This document shows, piece by piece, positions 1 through 6,280 of a stretch of 6,551 bases of DNA. The DNA is from PRO6 sp049646625 (lineage in GTDB: Bacteria; Pseudomonadota; Alphaproteobacteria; Rhizobiales; Xanthobacteraceae). Each line of letters begins with the position of its first letter. The stretch's first letter is position 1. The DNA is taken from contig JBARWE010000235.1 in assembly GCA_049646625.1 (NCBI GenBank), positions 1 to 6,551 on the forward strand, in the 5' to 3' direction. The notes beneath the pieces were generated by a model. That model saw nothing but the letters and a program-made list of their open reading frames with translations. It did not search any database and was not told where the DNA came from. Made by a program: the position numbers and the translations under genes.

Positions 1-397
1 GCGCTACTGCTGGGGCCGGCGCTGGCGTGCGCGCCCGCCGCCGGTGCAGCGCAATTCCGGCGACAACGTCGATGAACGCCAGCGCGCACAGCATAAAGAA
101 GGGGAAGGTGGCAAACGGCGCCAGCCAGACAAATTCGGCCACCGCCGCCGCCAGCACCAGCAGCGACAGCAGGTGATCGGTCAGGTAACGGCCGCCGGCA
201 CGCCCCACCTTGACGATCTCGCACAGCAAGAGCACCAGCGCCGCGACAATCAGGATGTCGCCGAACGAGACCGTCCAGGTCGCGCCGGACATCAGCGCGA
301 CAGCAAACGCAGGGGCAGAAAAATCCACCCCTGGCATCAGGAACATGACGATGTTGAAGATCGCGAGCGGGATCAGGAGAAGAGGAAAACCGAACAT
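1..397 (-). CDS. Hypothetical four-helix membrane protein (3' end outside window)
   Basis: I do not recognise this protein. It begins at an ATG at 397-395 and runs off the left edge after 132 codons without a stop. A strong ribosome-binding site (GAGGAGAAGG on the minus strand, about 7 bases upstream of the ATG) supports this start. The translation is very hydrophobic, with probable membrane segments near residues 3-22, 45-63, 76-95 and 98-117. A charged loop between the second and third (EIVKVGRAGGRYLTD) and an Arg-rich, then Ala/Pro-rich tail from about residue 118 suggest a small integral inner-membrane protein close to its end. No catalytic motif is visible. It lies 50 bases downstream of rpmF on the same strand with no clear terminator between them, so co-transcription is possible. 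Reality of the gene is well supported by hydropathy and the ribosome-binding site; the function is unknown. Confidence 0.75.
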   Translation of the reverse strand, partial: MFGFPLLLIPLAIFNIVMFLMPGVDFSAPAFAVALMSGATWTVSFGDILIVAALVLLLCEIVKVGRAGGRYLTDHLLSLLVLAAAVAEFVWLAPFATFPFFMLCALAFIDVVAGIALHRRRARTPAPAPAVA

Positions 398-447
398 CGC
401 TGGCCTTCTCCTCAATCCCGCCGCCGGGCCGCAGCGGCCGGACGGCG

Positions 448-633
448 TCAGTCGTCCTTCTTCACCTTAAGAACCTGGCGGCCCTTGTACATCCCGGTCT
501 TGAGGTCGAGATGGTGCGGCCGGCGCAGTTCGCCGGAATCCTTGTCCTCGACATAGGTCGGCTTTTTCAGCGCATCGGCGGAGCGGCGCATGCCACGCCG
601 CGACGGCGACGTTTTCTTTCTCGGAACGGCCAT
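448..633 (-). CDS. rpmF: 50S ribosomal protein L32 (bL32)
   Basis: This encodes bL32, a small basic protein of the large ribosomal subunit. The 61-residue product starts MAVPRKKTSPSRRGMRRSAD, the characteristic L32 N-terminus (MAVP-x-KTS-x-SRRGMRRSHD type), followed by a segment with GELRRPHHLDLKTGMYKGRQV, whose basic HH and GxYxGRxV elements are also typical. Length fits the family (about 55-62 residues). It has no cysteine, so it is the zinc-free form, as usual in Proteobacteria. An in-frame ATG at 714 would add 27 residues that look nothing like L32. The ATG at 633 is chosen because the family begins exactly there and AAGGA lies about 11 bases upstream. Many bacteria pair rpmF with plsX or fabH; here the neighbours are mtgA upstream and a membrane protein gene downstream. 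Confidence 0.96.
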   Translation of the reverse strand: MAVPRKKTSPSRRGMRRSADALKKPTYVEDKDSGELRRPHHLDLKTGMYKGRQVLKVKKDD

Positions 634-690
634 GGTGAGTAGTGTCCTTCGCAGGGTCGTTGGGATGGCCGTCGGGTTCCAGCGGAATCC

Positions 691-750
691 CGGGCGGCCG
701 GGCGCGCGCGCCACGGCGCGGCCGGAAACAGTCTCAAGGCCGGGCTTATA
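691..750 (-). promoter_or_regulatory. Possible rpmF promoter -10 and GC-rich leader
   Basis: In the 183-base gap between mtgA and rpmF the minus strand carries TATAAG (750-745), a fair -10 match in an otherwise very GC-rich stretch. I see no convincing -35. If used, it would give rpmF a leader of roughly 105 nucleotides. That leader contains CGGCCG at 695-700 and again at 719-724, plus the 12-base palindrome GGCGCGCGCGCC at 701-712, so it could fold strongly. This is an inference from short motifs only. The rest of the gap shows nothing I can assign. Confidence 0.22.
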
Positions 751-816
751 GAGGAAGCGACGCCACGAGGCCAGAGCGAATATTGGCCGCCGACGGCGAG
801 CAGGCGGGCGGCACCT

Positions 817-1494
817 TCATCGCCGCCGCCCGGTGGCGCAGGCGGCAAGATCGATGGCGCGAGCGCGGGCGATATAGATGCCGGCCCGCCGCCGCACACC
901 GCGCGAGGGGCGGCTGGCGCTGCGCACCACCGGATTGGGCAGGATCGCCGCCAGCAGGGCCGCCTCACGGGCGGTGAGCTGGCTGGCTGCCTTGCCGAAG
1001 GCGTGCCGCGCACCGGCCTCGGCGCCGAACTGCCCGGCCGGCCCCCATTCGGCGACATTGAGGTAGAGTTCGAGGATGCGGCCCTTGGGCAGCACCGCGT
1101 CGATCCACAACGCCAGCGGCAGTTCCAGCGCCTTGCGGACAAAGCTACGGCCACCCCACAGGAATAAATTCTTGGCCAACTGCTGCGTGATGGTCGAACC
1201 GCCGCGCGTCGCCTCGCCGTCCTGCGCATCCTCGATCACCTCCTGCAACGTCTCCCAGTCGACGCCGTTGTGGGTGCAGAATTTGGCGTCCTCGGCGGCG
1301 ATCACCGTGCGCGGCAGCACGGCCGCGATGGCGTCGAGGTCACGCCAGTCGCGCGTCACCGGAGCGCCGGTCGCCCAGCGCCACAGCATCAGGGTCGAGA
1401 CCGGGTGGCCGGACCGGTAGAGCGGCGTCAGAATATAGGGCAGCGTCACGACGGCGAGCACCGCGACCAGCACCACGCGAATGATCCGTTTCAA
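817..1494 (-). CDS. mtgA: Monofunctional biosynthetic peptidoglycan transglycosylase (GT51)
   Basis: MtgA polymerises lipid II into glycan strands at the periplasmic face of the inner membrane, without a transpeptidase domain. Counting from the TTG start (225 residues), a single membrane anchor at about 5-24 is followed by a GT51 domain. The domain shows EDAKFCTHNGVD with the catalytic Glu at residue 68, GGSTITQQLAKNLFL at 98-112, RKALELPLALWID containing the second conserved Glu at 124, KGRILELYLNVAEWG and a final REAALLAAILPNP. These are the family motifs in order, at the usual length. The frame also opens at a GTG at 1545 (242 residues), but that adds a polar, non-conserved stretch and has only a poorly spaced AGGG. 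The TTG at 1494 has AAAGG six bases upstream and places Lys-Arg directly before the anchor, so I prefer it, with moderate confidence. The gene is divergent from ispA. Confidence 0.95.
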   Translation of the reverse strand: MKRIIRVVLVAVLAVVTLPYILTPLYRSGHPVSTLMLWRWATGAPVTRDWRDLDAIAAVLPRTVIAAEDAKFCTHNGVDWETLQEVIEDAQDGEATRGGSTITQQLAKNLFLWGGRSFVRKALELPLALWIDAVLPKGRILELYLNVAEWGPAGQFGAEAGARHAFGKAASQLTAREAALLAAILPNPVVRSASRPSRGVRRRAGIYIARARAIDLAACATGRRR

Positions 1495-1579
1495 ACCCAG
1501 CCTTTCGCTTTCCCCTTGGCCGACCCCAGCTAGCAGAATTCGCACGACCCTGCCGCAAGGAACCGCGTGCCGGCCGGAA

Positions 1580-1608
1580 TTGACGAAGCCCGCGCCATGA
1601 CCGATTGT
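1580..1608 (+). promoter_or_regulatory. Candidate promoter for ispA
   Basis: TTGACG at 1580-1585 and GATTGT at 1603-1608 are separated by 17 bases, a plausible sigma-70 type pair; the -10 keeps the important A2, T3 and T6. Transcription would start near 1615, giving a leader of about 26 bases before the ATG at 1641. This would also place the alternative TTG start at 1605 outside the transcript. Based on motif matching only. Confidence 0.35.
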
Positions 1609-1640
1609 CGCCGCTCTTTTTGACTGGGAGTTATTCGCAG

Positions 1641-2567
1641 ATGGCCGCCGGACTTTCGCCCGCCGATTTCGTCAAACGCCTGGACGCCACGGCGGACGAC
1701 ACCGAGACGCTGCTGGCAGCGCTGCTGTCCGACGAGGTGCTGCCGGACGAGATTGCACGGCCGGAGCGCGTGATGGCGGCGATGCGCTACTCCTCGCTCG
1801 GCGGCGGCAAACGGCTGCGGCCCTTTCTGGTCGTTGAAAGCGCGACAGTGTTCGGCATCGATCGCCAGGCGGCGCTGCTCGCCGGCGCCGCGCTCGAATG
1901 CATCCACTGCTATTCGCTGATTCACGACGACCTGCCGGCGATGGACGACAGCGACCTGCGGCGCGGCCGCCCCACCCTGCACAAGGTCTATGACGACGCC
2001 ACCGCCATCCTCGCCGGCGACGCCCTGTTGACGCTCGCCTTCGACATCATCACCCGCGACGAGATCCACCGCGATCCCCTGGTGCGGCTCAACCTGACGC
2101 GGGCGCTGGCGCGCGCCGCCGGTATCGGTGGCATGGTCGGCGGCCAGATGCTCGACCTCGCCGGCGAAGGCCGCTTCGGCGATACCGGGCCGGTCGATGT
2201 CGCGCGTGTACAGCAGATGAAGACCGGGGCGCTGTTGCGCTTCGGCTGCATCGCCGGCGCACTGCTCGGCGAGGCGGGCGCCGACGACTATCGCGCGCTC
2301 GACATTTTCGGCCGCACGCTCGGCGAGGCGTTCCAGATCGCCGACGACCTGCTCGACGTCGAGGGCGACGCGGCAACGCTCGGCAAGGAAACCGGGCAGG
2401 ATGCCGCGCTCGGCAAGACCACCTTCGTCACCCAGCTCGGCGTCGACGGCGCCAGGCAGCGCGTGCACGATCTGCTCGCGCAGGGCGACAAGGCGCTCGA
2501 CCGCTTTGGGAGCAGGGCCGACGTGCTGCGCGCCGCTGCCCGCTTCGTCGCCGAGCGCAAGAACTAG
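1641..2567 (+). CDS. ispA: Polyprenyl synthetase, probably farnesyl-diphosphate synthase
   Basis: This enzyme condenses IPP with DMAPP and then geranyl diphosphate to farnesyl diphosphate in the cytoplasm. FPP is the precursor of undecaprenyl phosphate, quinone side chains and hopanoids or carotenoids. From ATG 1641 (308 residues, near the usual 300) the trans-prenyltransferase motifs appear in order: GGGKRLRP at 54-61, the first aspartate-rich motif DDLPAMDDSDLRRGRP from 96, GGQMLDL at 167-173, KTG at 194-196, and the second aspartate-rich motif DDLLD at 235-239. The two-residue insertion in the first motif and a Tyr five residues before it fit bacterial FPP synthases. A geranylgeranyl-diphosphate synthase is the main alternative. 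The frame also opens at a TTG at 1605, but its 12 extra residues are not family-like, and GGGAG lies about 10 bases before ATG 1641. The DUF1345 gene follows 15 bases after the stop. Confidence 0.94.
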   Translation: MAAGLSPADFVKRLDATADDTETLLAALLSDEVLPDEIARPERVMAAMRYSSLGGGKRLRPFLVVESATVFGIDRQAALLAGAALECIHCYSLIHDDLPAMDDSDLRRGRPTLHKVYDDATAILAGDALLTLAFDIITRDEIHRDPLVRLNLTRALARAAGIGGMVGGQMLDLAGEGRFGDTGPVDVARVQQMKTGALLRFGCIAGALLGEAGADDYRALDIFGRTLGEAFQIADDLLDVEGDAATLGKETGQDAALGKTTFVTQLGVDGARQRVHDLLAQGDKALDRFGSRADVLRAAARFVAERKN

Positions 2568-2582
2568 TGGCGGCATCCGGCG

Positions 2583-3260
2583 ATGAGCGAGGACAGAACC
2601 AGCGCTTCGCATCTCGCCCGGTTTCGGACATGGCCCTGGGCGCTGCGCGTCGTCTATGCGCGGGCGCGCACGTTTAGCGCCCTCGGCTGCGGCATCGTCG
2701 CCTATGCGCTGCTGCCGGCGGCGCAGCCGGTCTCGCGGCTCCTGATCGCATGGGACGTGTTCGCCGCGCTGTATCTGGTGCTGGTCTACGCCTTCGTGCT
2801 GCGCAGCGGCATTGCCCACATCCGCCATCAGGCCGCGCTGCAGGACGATGGCCGCTTCCTCATCCTGATCGTCACCGCGATCGGCGCCTTTGCCAGTATC
2901 GCCGCGATCGTGTTCGAACTCGGCCAGCCGCAGCGCGGCGCATGGGGCGTCACGCTTGCGATCGTGACCATCGCGCTGTCATGGACCGTGGTGCACACCA
3001 CTTTCGCGCTGCATTACGCGCACGACTACTACAGCGAAAAGCGCGGCGGCGGGCTGGCATTTCCCGGCGACGACAAGCCGGACTATTTCGACTTCGTCTA
3101 CTTCTCGTTCGTCATCGGCATGACCGCGCAGGTGTCAGACGTCGGCATCACCAGCAAGGCGATCCGCCGCACGGCGACAGCGCACGGCATCGTGTCGTTC
3201 GTGTTCAACACGGCATTGCTGGCGCTGACGATCAACATCGCCGCCGGCCTGGTATCGTGA
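2583..3260 (+). CDS. DUF1345 family integral membrane protein
   Basis: A 225-residue membrane protein that I recognise as DUF1345, a family without an assigned function. After a polar N-terminus of about 20 residues, hydrophobic segments lie near 31-47, 52-73, 92-113, 120-143, 170-188 and 202-222. The family signature is in the second half: HYAHDYYSEKRGGGLAFPG at 144-162, then PDYFDFVYFSFVIGMTAQVSD from 167, then SKAIRRTATAHGIVSFVFNT at 191-210. The aromatic-rich DFVYFSFVIGMT stretch together with QVSD is the most conserved-looking part and might line a pore or bind a ligand, but that is inference. The ATG at 2583 follows the ispA stop by 15 bases with only a weak ribosome-binding site, which suggests co-transcription and perhaps translational coupling. 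Its 3' end faces that of ispG across 9 bases. Confidence 0.92.
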   Translation: MSEDRTSASHLARFRTWPWALRVVYARARTFSALGCGIVAYALLPAAQPVSRLLIAWDVFAALYLVLVYAFVLRSGIAHIRHQAALQDDGRFLILIVTAIGAFASIAAIVFELGQPQRGAWGVTLAIVTIALSWTVVHTTFALHYAHDYYSEKRGGGLAFPGDDKPDYFDFVYFSFVIGMTAQVSDVGITSKAIRRTATAHGIVSFVFNTALLALTINIAAGLVS

Positions 3261-3269
3261 CGGCGTGTT

Positions 3270-4556
3270 CTACTCGGCGGCAGCGTGGCCGTTCTGGCCG
3301 TAGCGCTGCTCGATATAGTCGATTACCAGCGCCTTGAAATCGGCGGCGATGGTCGGACCGCGCAAGGTGCGGAACTTCTTGCCGTCGACGAACACCGGCG
3401 CCGACGGCGCCTCGCCCGTGCCCGGCAGCGAGATGCCGATGTCGGCATGCTTGGACTCGCCGGGGCCGTTGACGATGCAGCCCATCACCGCGACGTTGAG
3501 GCCCTCGACGCCCGGATAGCGCGTGCGCCACGCCGGCATCTCGTCGCGGATGAAATCCTGAATGCTGCGCGCCAGTTCCTGAAACGTGGTCGAGGTGGTG
3601 CGGCCGCAGCCGGGGCAGGCCGCCACCAGTGGCACGAAAGTGCGGAAGCCCATGGTCTGCAACAGTTCCTGACCGACCTGCACCTCGCGGGTGCGGTCGC
3701 CGCCGGGTTCCGGGGTCAACGAGATACGGATGGTATCGCCGATACCGTCCTGCAGCAGGATGCCGAGCGCGGCCGAGGAAGCAACGATGCCCTTGGTCCC
3801 CATGCCGGCTTCGGTGAGGCCGAGATGGATGGCGTAGTCGGAGCGCGCGGCGAGGTCGCGATAGACCGCGATCAGATCCTGCACCGCCGACACCTTGGCG
3901 GACAGGATGATGCGGTTCTTCGGCAGGCCGATCTCCTCGGCGCGCGCCGCCGAGGTCAGCGCCGACTGCACCATCGCCTCGCGCATCACCGCGCGGGCGT
4001 CGCGCGGCTCGGCCAGCTTGGCGTTTTCCTCCATCAGGTGGGTCAGCAGTTCCTGATCGAGCGACCCCCAATTGGCGCCGATGCGCACCGGCTTGCCATA
4101 ACGAATCGCGAACTCGACGATGTCGGTAAACTGCTTGTCGCGCTTGTCCTTGAAGCCGACATTGCCGGGATTGATCCGGTATTTGTCGAGCGCCTCGGCG
4201 CAGGCCGGATGGTCGGCCAGAAGCTTGTGGCCGATATAGTGGAAGTCACCGACCAGCGGCACGGTGACGCCGCGCGCGCGCAACCCGTCGCGGATATGCG
4301 GCACGGCGGCGGCCGCCTCGTCGCGATCCACCGTGATGCGCACCAGTTCCGAGCCGGCGCGCGCCAGCGCGGCCACCTGCGCGACGGTGCCTGCGACATC
4401 GGCGGTGTCGGTGTTGGTCATCGACTGCACGACGATTGGCGCGCCGCCGCCGACGGCGACATCGCCGACCATGACGCGGGTGGTGACGTGGCGGGGCTTC
4501 GGCCCCGCGATGTCAGGCGATAGGCCGGAGCGGGGCGGCTGTTCGGGCTTGTTCAT
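3270..4556 (-). CDS. ispG: 4-hydroxy-3-methylbut-2-enyl diphosphate synthase (GcpE)
   Basis: IspG reduces 2-C-methyl-D-erythritol 2,4-cyclodiphosphate to HMBPP, the penultimate step of the MEP isoprenoid pathway, using a [4Fe-4S] cluster and ferredoxin or flavodoxin electrons. The 428-residue product has the N-terminal TIM-barrel motifs (VVQSMTNTDTADV at 42-54, LVGDFHYIGHKL at 101-112, KYRINPGNVG at 125-134, RIGANWGSLDQ at 158-168, HLGLTEAG at 244-251). The C-terminal cluster domain has CPGCGRT with Cys314 and Cys317, and GCIVNGPGE with Cys360 and the catalytic-type Glu367. All cluster ligands are present and length is normal, so it should be active. The ATG at 4556 has a weak ribosome-binding site (TGAAG). 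The first 20 or so residues are polar and could belong to a slightly overlong start, but the conserved region begins soon after. It reads towards DUF1345 and lies 78 bases downstream of the EamA gene. Confidence 0.97.
   Translation of the reverse strand: MNKPEQPPRSGLSPDIAGPKPRHVTTRVMVGDVAVGGGAPIVVQSMTNTDTADVAGTVAQVAALARAGSELVRITVDRDEAAAAVPHIRDGLRARGVTVPLVGDFHYIGHKLLADHPACAEALDKYRINPGNVGFKDKRDKQFTDIVEFAIRYGKPVRIGANWGSLDQELLTHLMEENAKLAEPRDARAVMREAMVQSALTSAARAEEIGLPKNRIILSAKVSAVQDLIAVYRDLAARSDYAIHLGLTEAGMGTKGIVASSAALGILLQDGIGDTIRISLTPEPGGDRTREVQVGQELLQTMGFRTFVPLVAACPGCGRTTSTTFQELARSIQDFIRDEMPAWRTRYPGVEGLNVAVMGCIVNGPGESKHADIGISLPGTGEAPSAPVFVDGKKFRTLRGPTIAADFKALVIDYIEQRYGQNGHAAAE
4491..4508. repeat. 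Perfect 7-bp inverted repeat with four-base loop inside ispG
   Basis: GCGGGGC (4491-4497) and GCCCCGC (4502-4508) form a perfect GC stem around TTCG as read on the plus strand, the very stable UUCG tetraloop type. Read on the minus strand, as in ispG mRNA, the loop is CGAA. It lies about 50 bases inside ispG, covering codons for roughly residues 17-22. No T-run follows on either strand, so it does not look like an intrinsic terminator. It may influence early ispG translation or may be a chance product of GC-rich coding. Confidence 0.5.
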
Positions 4557-4634
4557 GGGCTTCAGATATCAGCTTTGCGTGACAATCTTCAATGGACCGG
4601 CGGCAGACGGCGTTCGGCGGCGGAGCGCGGCATG

Positions 4635-5543
4635 TCAGTCGGCAACGGATGCAGGACGGTTCACCAGGTAAAGGCCGACGATCACCAGCAATGCCGCCAC
4701 CCCGAATGCCATCGAAATCGGCTCGTCGAGAATGAAATAACCCGCGGCCACGCCGAATAAAGGGGTCAAAAAGGTGAACGCCGACAATTTGTTCGCCGAG
4801 TAGGCCTTGACCAGCACGAACCACAACAGGAACGTTGCGCCCACCACCCAGACCGCCTGATAGAGCATCAGCGACGAGGCCATCATCCCGGGAACCGCGG
4901 TCATCGTCTCACCGGTTACGAGGATTCCGACGCCGAGGATCGGAAGCGATATAAGGAGCTGGAGGAACAGCCCTTTTTCGGCCGAGACCTGGCTGAGACG
5001 GCTGGCCTTGATGATGATCGTGGTGGCGCCCCACAGTGCGCCGGCGCCGAGCATCATCAGGTCGCCGAGCAGCACTTTGGTATCGACGTCGGGCTGCGGG
5101 GCGCCGATCGCCAGCACCACGGCGGCGAACGATAGCATCATCCCGAACCACTGCACTTTGGACATCCGCTCGCCCAGCAACCGGTAGGCGCCGAACGCCA
5201 CGAAGAATGGCGCAGTGTAAAGGAACACCACAGCGCGCGACGCGGTGGTCCACACCAGGCCACGATACATCAGAACGAACTCGACGCCGAAGATCACGCC
5301 GATCAGCAGCCCGGCCTTGAGCGTGCCGTCGCGCGACCACAGCGGCACGCCACGGATCGCCGCGATGATCATGACGACAACGAGTCCGCCGAACGAGCGC
5401 AGCGCGGCCTGCGTCAGCGGTGGAATCTCCGGCAGCACCAGCTTGATCGCCACCTGATTGAAGCCCCAGGTCAGACACAACAGCAGAACGAGGGCGATGG
5501 CGGCGGCGTCGAGCGGACGCGCGGTGGAAGACGGCTGCAACAT
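4635..5543 (-). CDS. EamA/DMT superfamily membrane transporter
   Basis: A probable inner-membrane exporter or permease of the drug/metabolite transporter superfamily; the substrate cannot be read from sequence. The 302-residue product has about ten hydrophobic helices in two repeats. The first EamA domain (about 15-147) starts with LLLCLTWGFNQVAIKLVLPEIPP and ends after an LGERMSKVQWFGMMLSF segment. The second (about 160-295) starts with GALWGATTIIIKAS and contains LTPLFGVAAGYFILDEPIS, the classic C-terminal DMT motif. The two WG-containing first helices reveal the internal duplication. The frame is open back to 5651, where it would overlap the regulator gene, but the added 36 residues are Arg-rich and not family-like. 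The ATG at 5543, with AGGA upstream and a helix beginning soon after, gives the standard family length. It follows the Zur-like gene by 80 bases on the same strand. Confidence 0.92.
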   Translation of the reverse strand: MLQPSSTARPLDAAAIALVLLLCLTWGFNQVAIKLVLPEIPPLTQAALRSFGGLVVVMIIAAIRGVPLWSRDGTLKAGLLIGVIFGVEFVLMYRGLVWTTASRAVVFLYTAPFFVAFGAYRLLGERMSKVQWFGMMLSFAAVVLAIGAPQPDVDTKVLLGDLMMLGAGALWGATTIIIKASRLSQVSAEKGLFLQLLISLPILGVGILVTGETMTAVPGMMASSLMLYQAVWVVGATFLLWFVLVKAYSANKLSAFTFLTPLFGVAAGYFILDEPISMAFGVAALLVIVGLYLVNRPASVAD

Positions 5544-5623
5544 GGGAACGATAGTCCTGCCAACGGCGGCGCGCGTTTTCTCGGGCCGCCGGTCGGGTGA
5601 TACGGGGTGGCGAAGCCGGGCGG

Positions 5624-6118
5624 CTAGTCTTTCGTCCGGCAGTGATTGCACACGCCGGTGATCTCCACCACCGACAGCCGCGGCGTGAAGCCGGTGGCGC
5701 GGGCCGCCTGATGCAGCCGCTCGGCCATCGGCGCCGCCGCAATCTCGCCGACCGCGCCGCAGCGCTCGCAGATCAGGAACGCGACGATGGTCGAGGCGTC
5801 GTGGTCGTGCGAACAGGCGAGAAAGGCATTGCGGCTTTCGATGCGATGCACAAAACCGTTCGCGGTGAGAAAATCGAGGGCGCGGTAGACGGTGATCGGC
5901 GCCGGGCGCGTCGCCGTCGTCTCAGCCAGCCTGTCGATGATCTCGTAGGCGCCGAGCGGACGGTGGCTCGCCAGCAGCGCCTCCAGCACCTCGCGGCGAA
6001 TCGGCGTGAAGCGCTGGCCGCGCGCGAGACACGCGCGTTCAGCATGCGCGATCGCCTCGGCCGCGCAGCGGGCGTGGTCATGGCCCGGTTCCGGGAAAGA
6101 TGGTGTCGGCAGCGTCAT
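5624..6118 (-). CDS. zur: Fur-family transcriptional regulator, probably Zur
   Basis: A metal-sensing repressor of the Fur family, most like the zinc regulator Zur. The 164-residue product has a winged-helix domain (about 25-90) with RGQRFTPIRREVLEALL and the recognition-helix region APITVYRALDFLTANGFVHRIES. The dimerisation domain has CERCG with Cys117 and Cys120 and VCNHC with Cys157 and Cys160, the structural zinc site. His91, Cys102, His104 or His106 and Glu125 are placed like the regulatory zinc ligands of E. coli Zur, as I recall that protein. The NAFLACSHDHD segment and the CGAVGE sequence favour Zur over Fur or Mur. The N-terminus carries His13, His15 and Cys18, which could add a metal site. 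GAGG seven bases before the ATG supports the start. No znuABC genes are visible here to confirm the zinc role. Confidence 0.88.
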   Translation of the reverse strand: MTLPTPSFPEPGHDHARCAAEAIAHAERACLARGQRFTPIRREVLEALLASHRPLGAYEIIDRLAETTATRPAPITVYRALDFLTANGFVHRIESRNAFLACSHDHDASTIVAFLICERCGAVGEIAAAPMAERLHQAARATGFTPRLSVVEITGVCNHCRTKD

Positions 6119-6141
6119 GCCCGAGCCTCATTCAAGCATGG

Positions 6142-6155
6142 GGATCGTATGATCC
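6142..6155. promoter_or_regulatory. Inverted repeat in zur upstream region
   Basis: GGATC (6142-6146) and GATCC (6151-6155) flank GTAT, forming a perfect 5-bp inverted repeat 23 bases upstream of the zur start codon. It could be part of an operator, but it is not the AT-rich palindrome I associate with Zur boxes, so the assignment is weak. Confidence 0.25.
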
Positions 6156-6185
6156 ACGCAACGACATATCATTTTGGCGGCATTC

Positions 6186-6213
6186 ATCATAGCGACACTA
6201 TTGCGCTGCACAA
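6186..6213 (-). promoter_or_regulatory. Candidate promoter for zur
   Basis: Reading the minus strand, TTGTGC (6213-6208) and TATGAT (6191-6186) are spaced by 16 bases, a reasonable sigma-70 type pair with five of six matches in the -10. Transcription would start near 6179 and give zur a leader of about 60 bases containing the GGATC/GATCC repeat. The region is visibly more AT-rich than its surroundings, as expected for a divergent promoter region. I could not assign a convincing plus-strand promoter for the phospholipase gene. Confidence 0.35.
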
Positions 6214-6280
6214 TTTCCATCCTGCCGCGCCATATCCCGTCGTCTTTGCCGCCATCGAACCGATCCCAGCGAGGCCGACA

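Noticed and set aside
44..556. A 170-codon plus-strand open frame across the left-edge gene and the rpmF 3' end
   Set aside because: It is highly polar and Arg/Gln-rich, and overlaps two better-supported minus-strand genes. It looks like a shadow frame.
1597..1623. Mini-ORF of eight codons (MTDCRRSF) before ispA
   Set aside because: It could resemble a leader peptide, but it begins upstream of the transcription start predicted here, has no clear ribosome-binding site, and no attenuator-like hairpins follow.
1530..2828. A 432-codon minus-strand open frame opposite ispA
   Set aside because: It is antisense to a gene with full prenyl-synthase motifs, its translation is rich in Arg, Glu, Gln and His with no recognisable domain, and such long shadow frames are common at this GC content.
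3255..3305. Possible bidirectional terminator between DUF1345 and ispG, including GGCC-GTTCT-GGCC
   Set aside because: The stem is only four strong base pairs, lies inside the ispG coding end, and has no T-run on either side. I cannot support a terminator.
3285..4523. A 412-codon plus-strand open frame opposite ispG
   Set aside because: ispG has all its cluster ligands and a normal length. The opposite frame is a low-complexity Arg/Ala/His/Gly-rich translation without domains.
4564..4592. Possible ispG promoter TTGAAG / GATATC on the minus strand
   Set aside because: The -10 match is poor, and the start site it implies would be only a few bases from the ATG, leaving no leader. The evidence is too weak to list as a feature.
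5544..5651. Longer EamA reading frame starting at 5651 and overlapping zur
   Set aside because: The 36 added residues are Arg/Pro-rich and unlike DMT transporters. The ATG at 5543 has a better context and gives the standard length.
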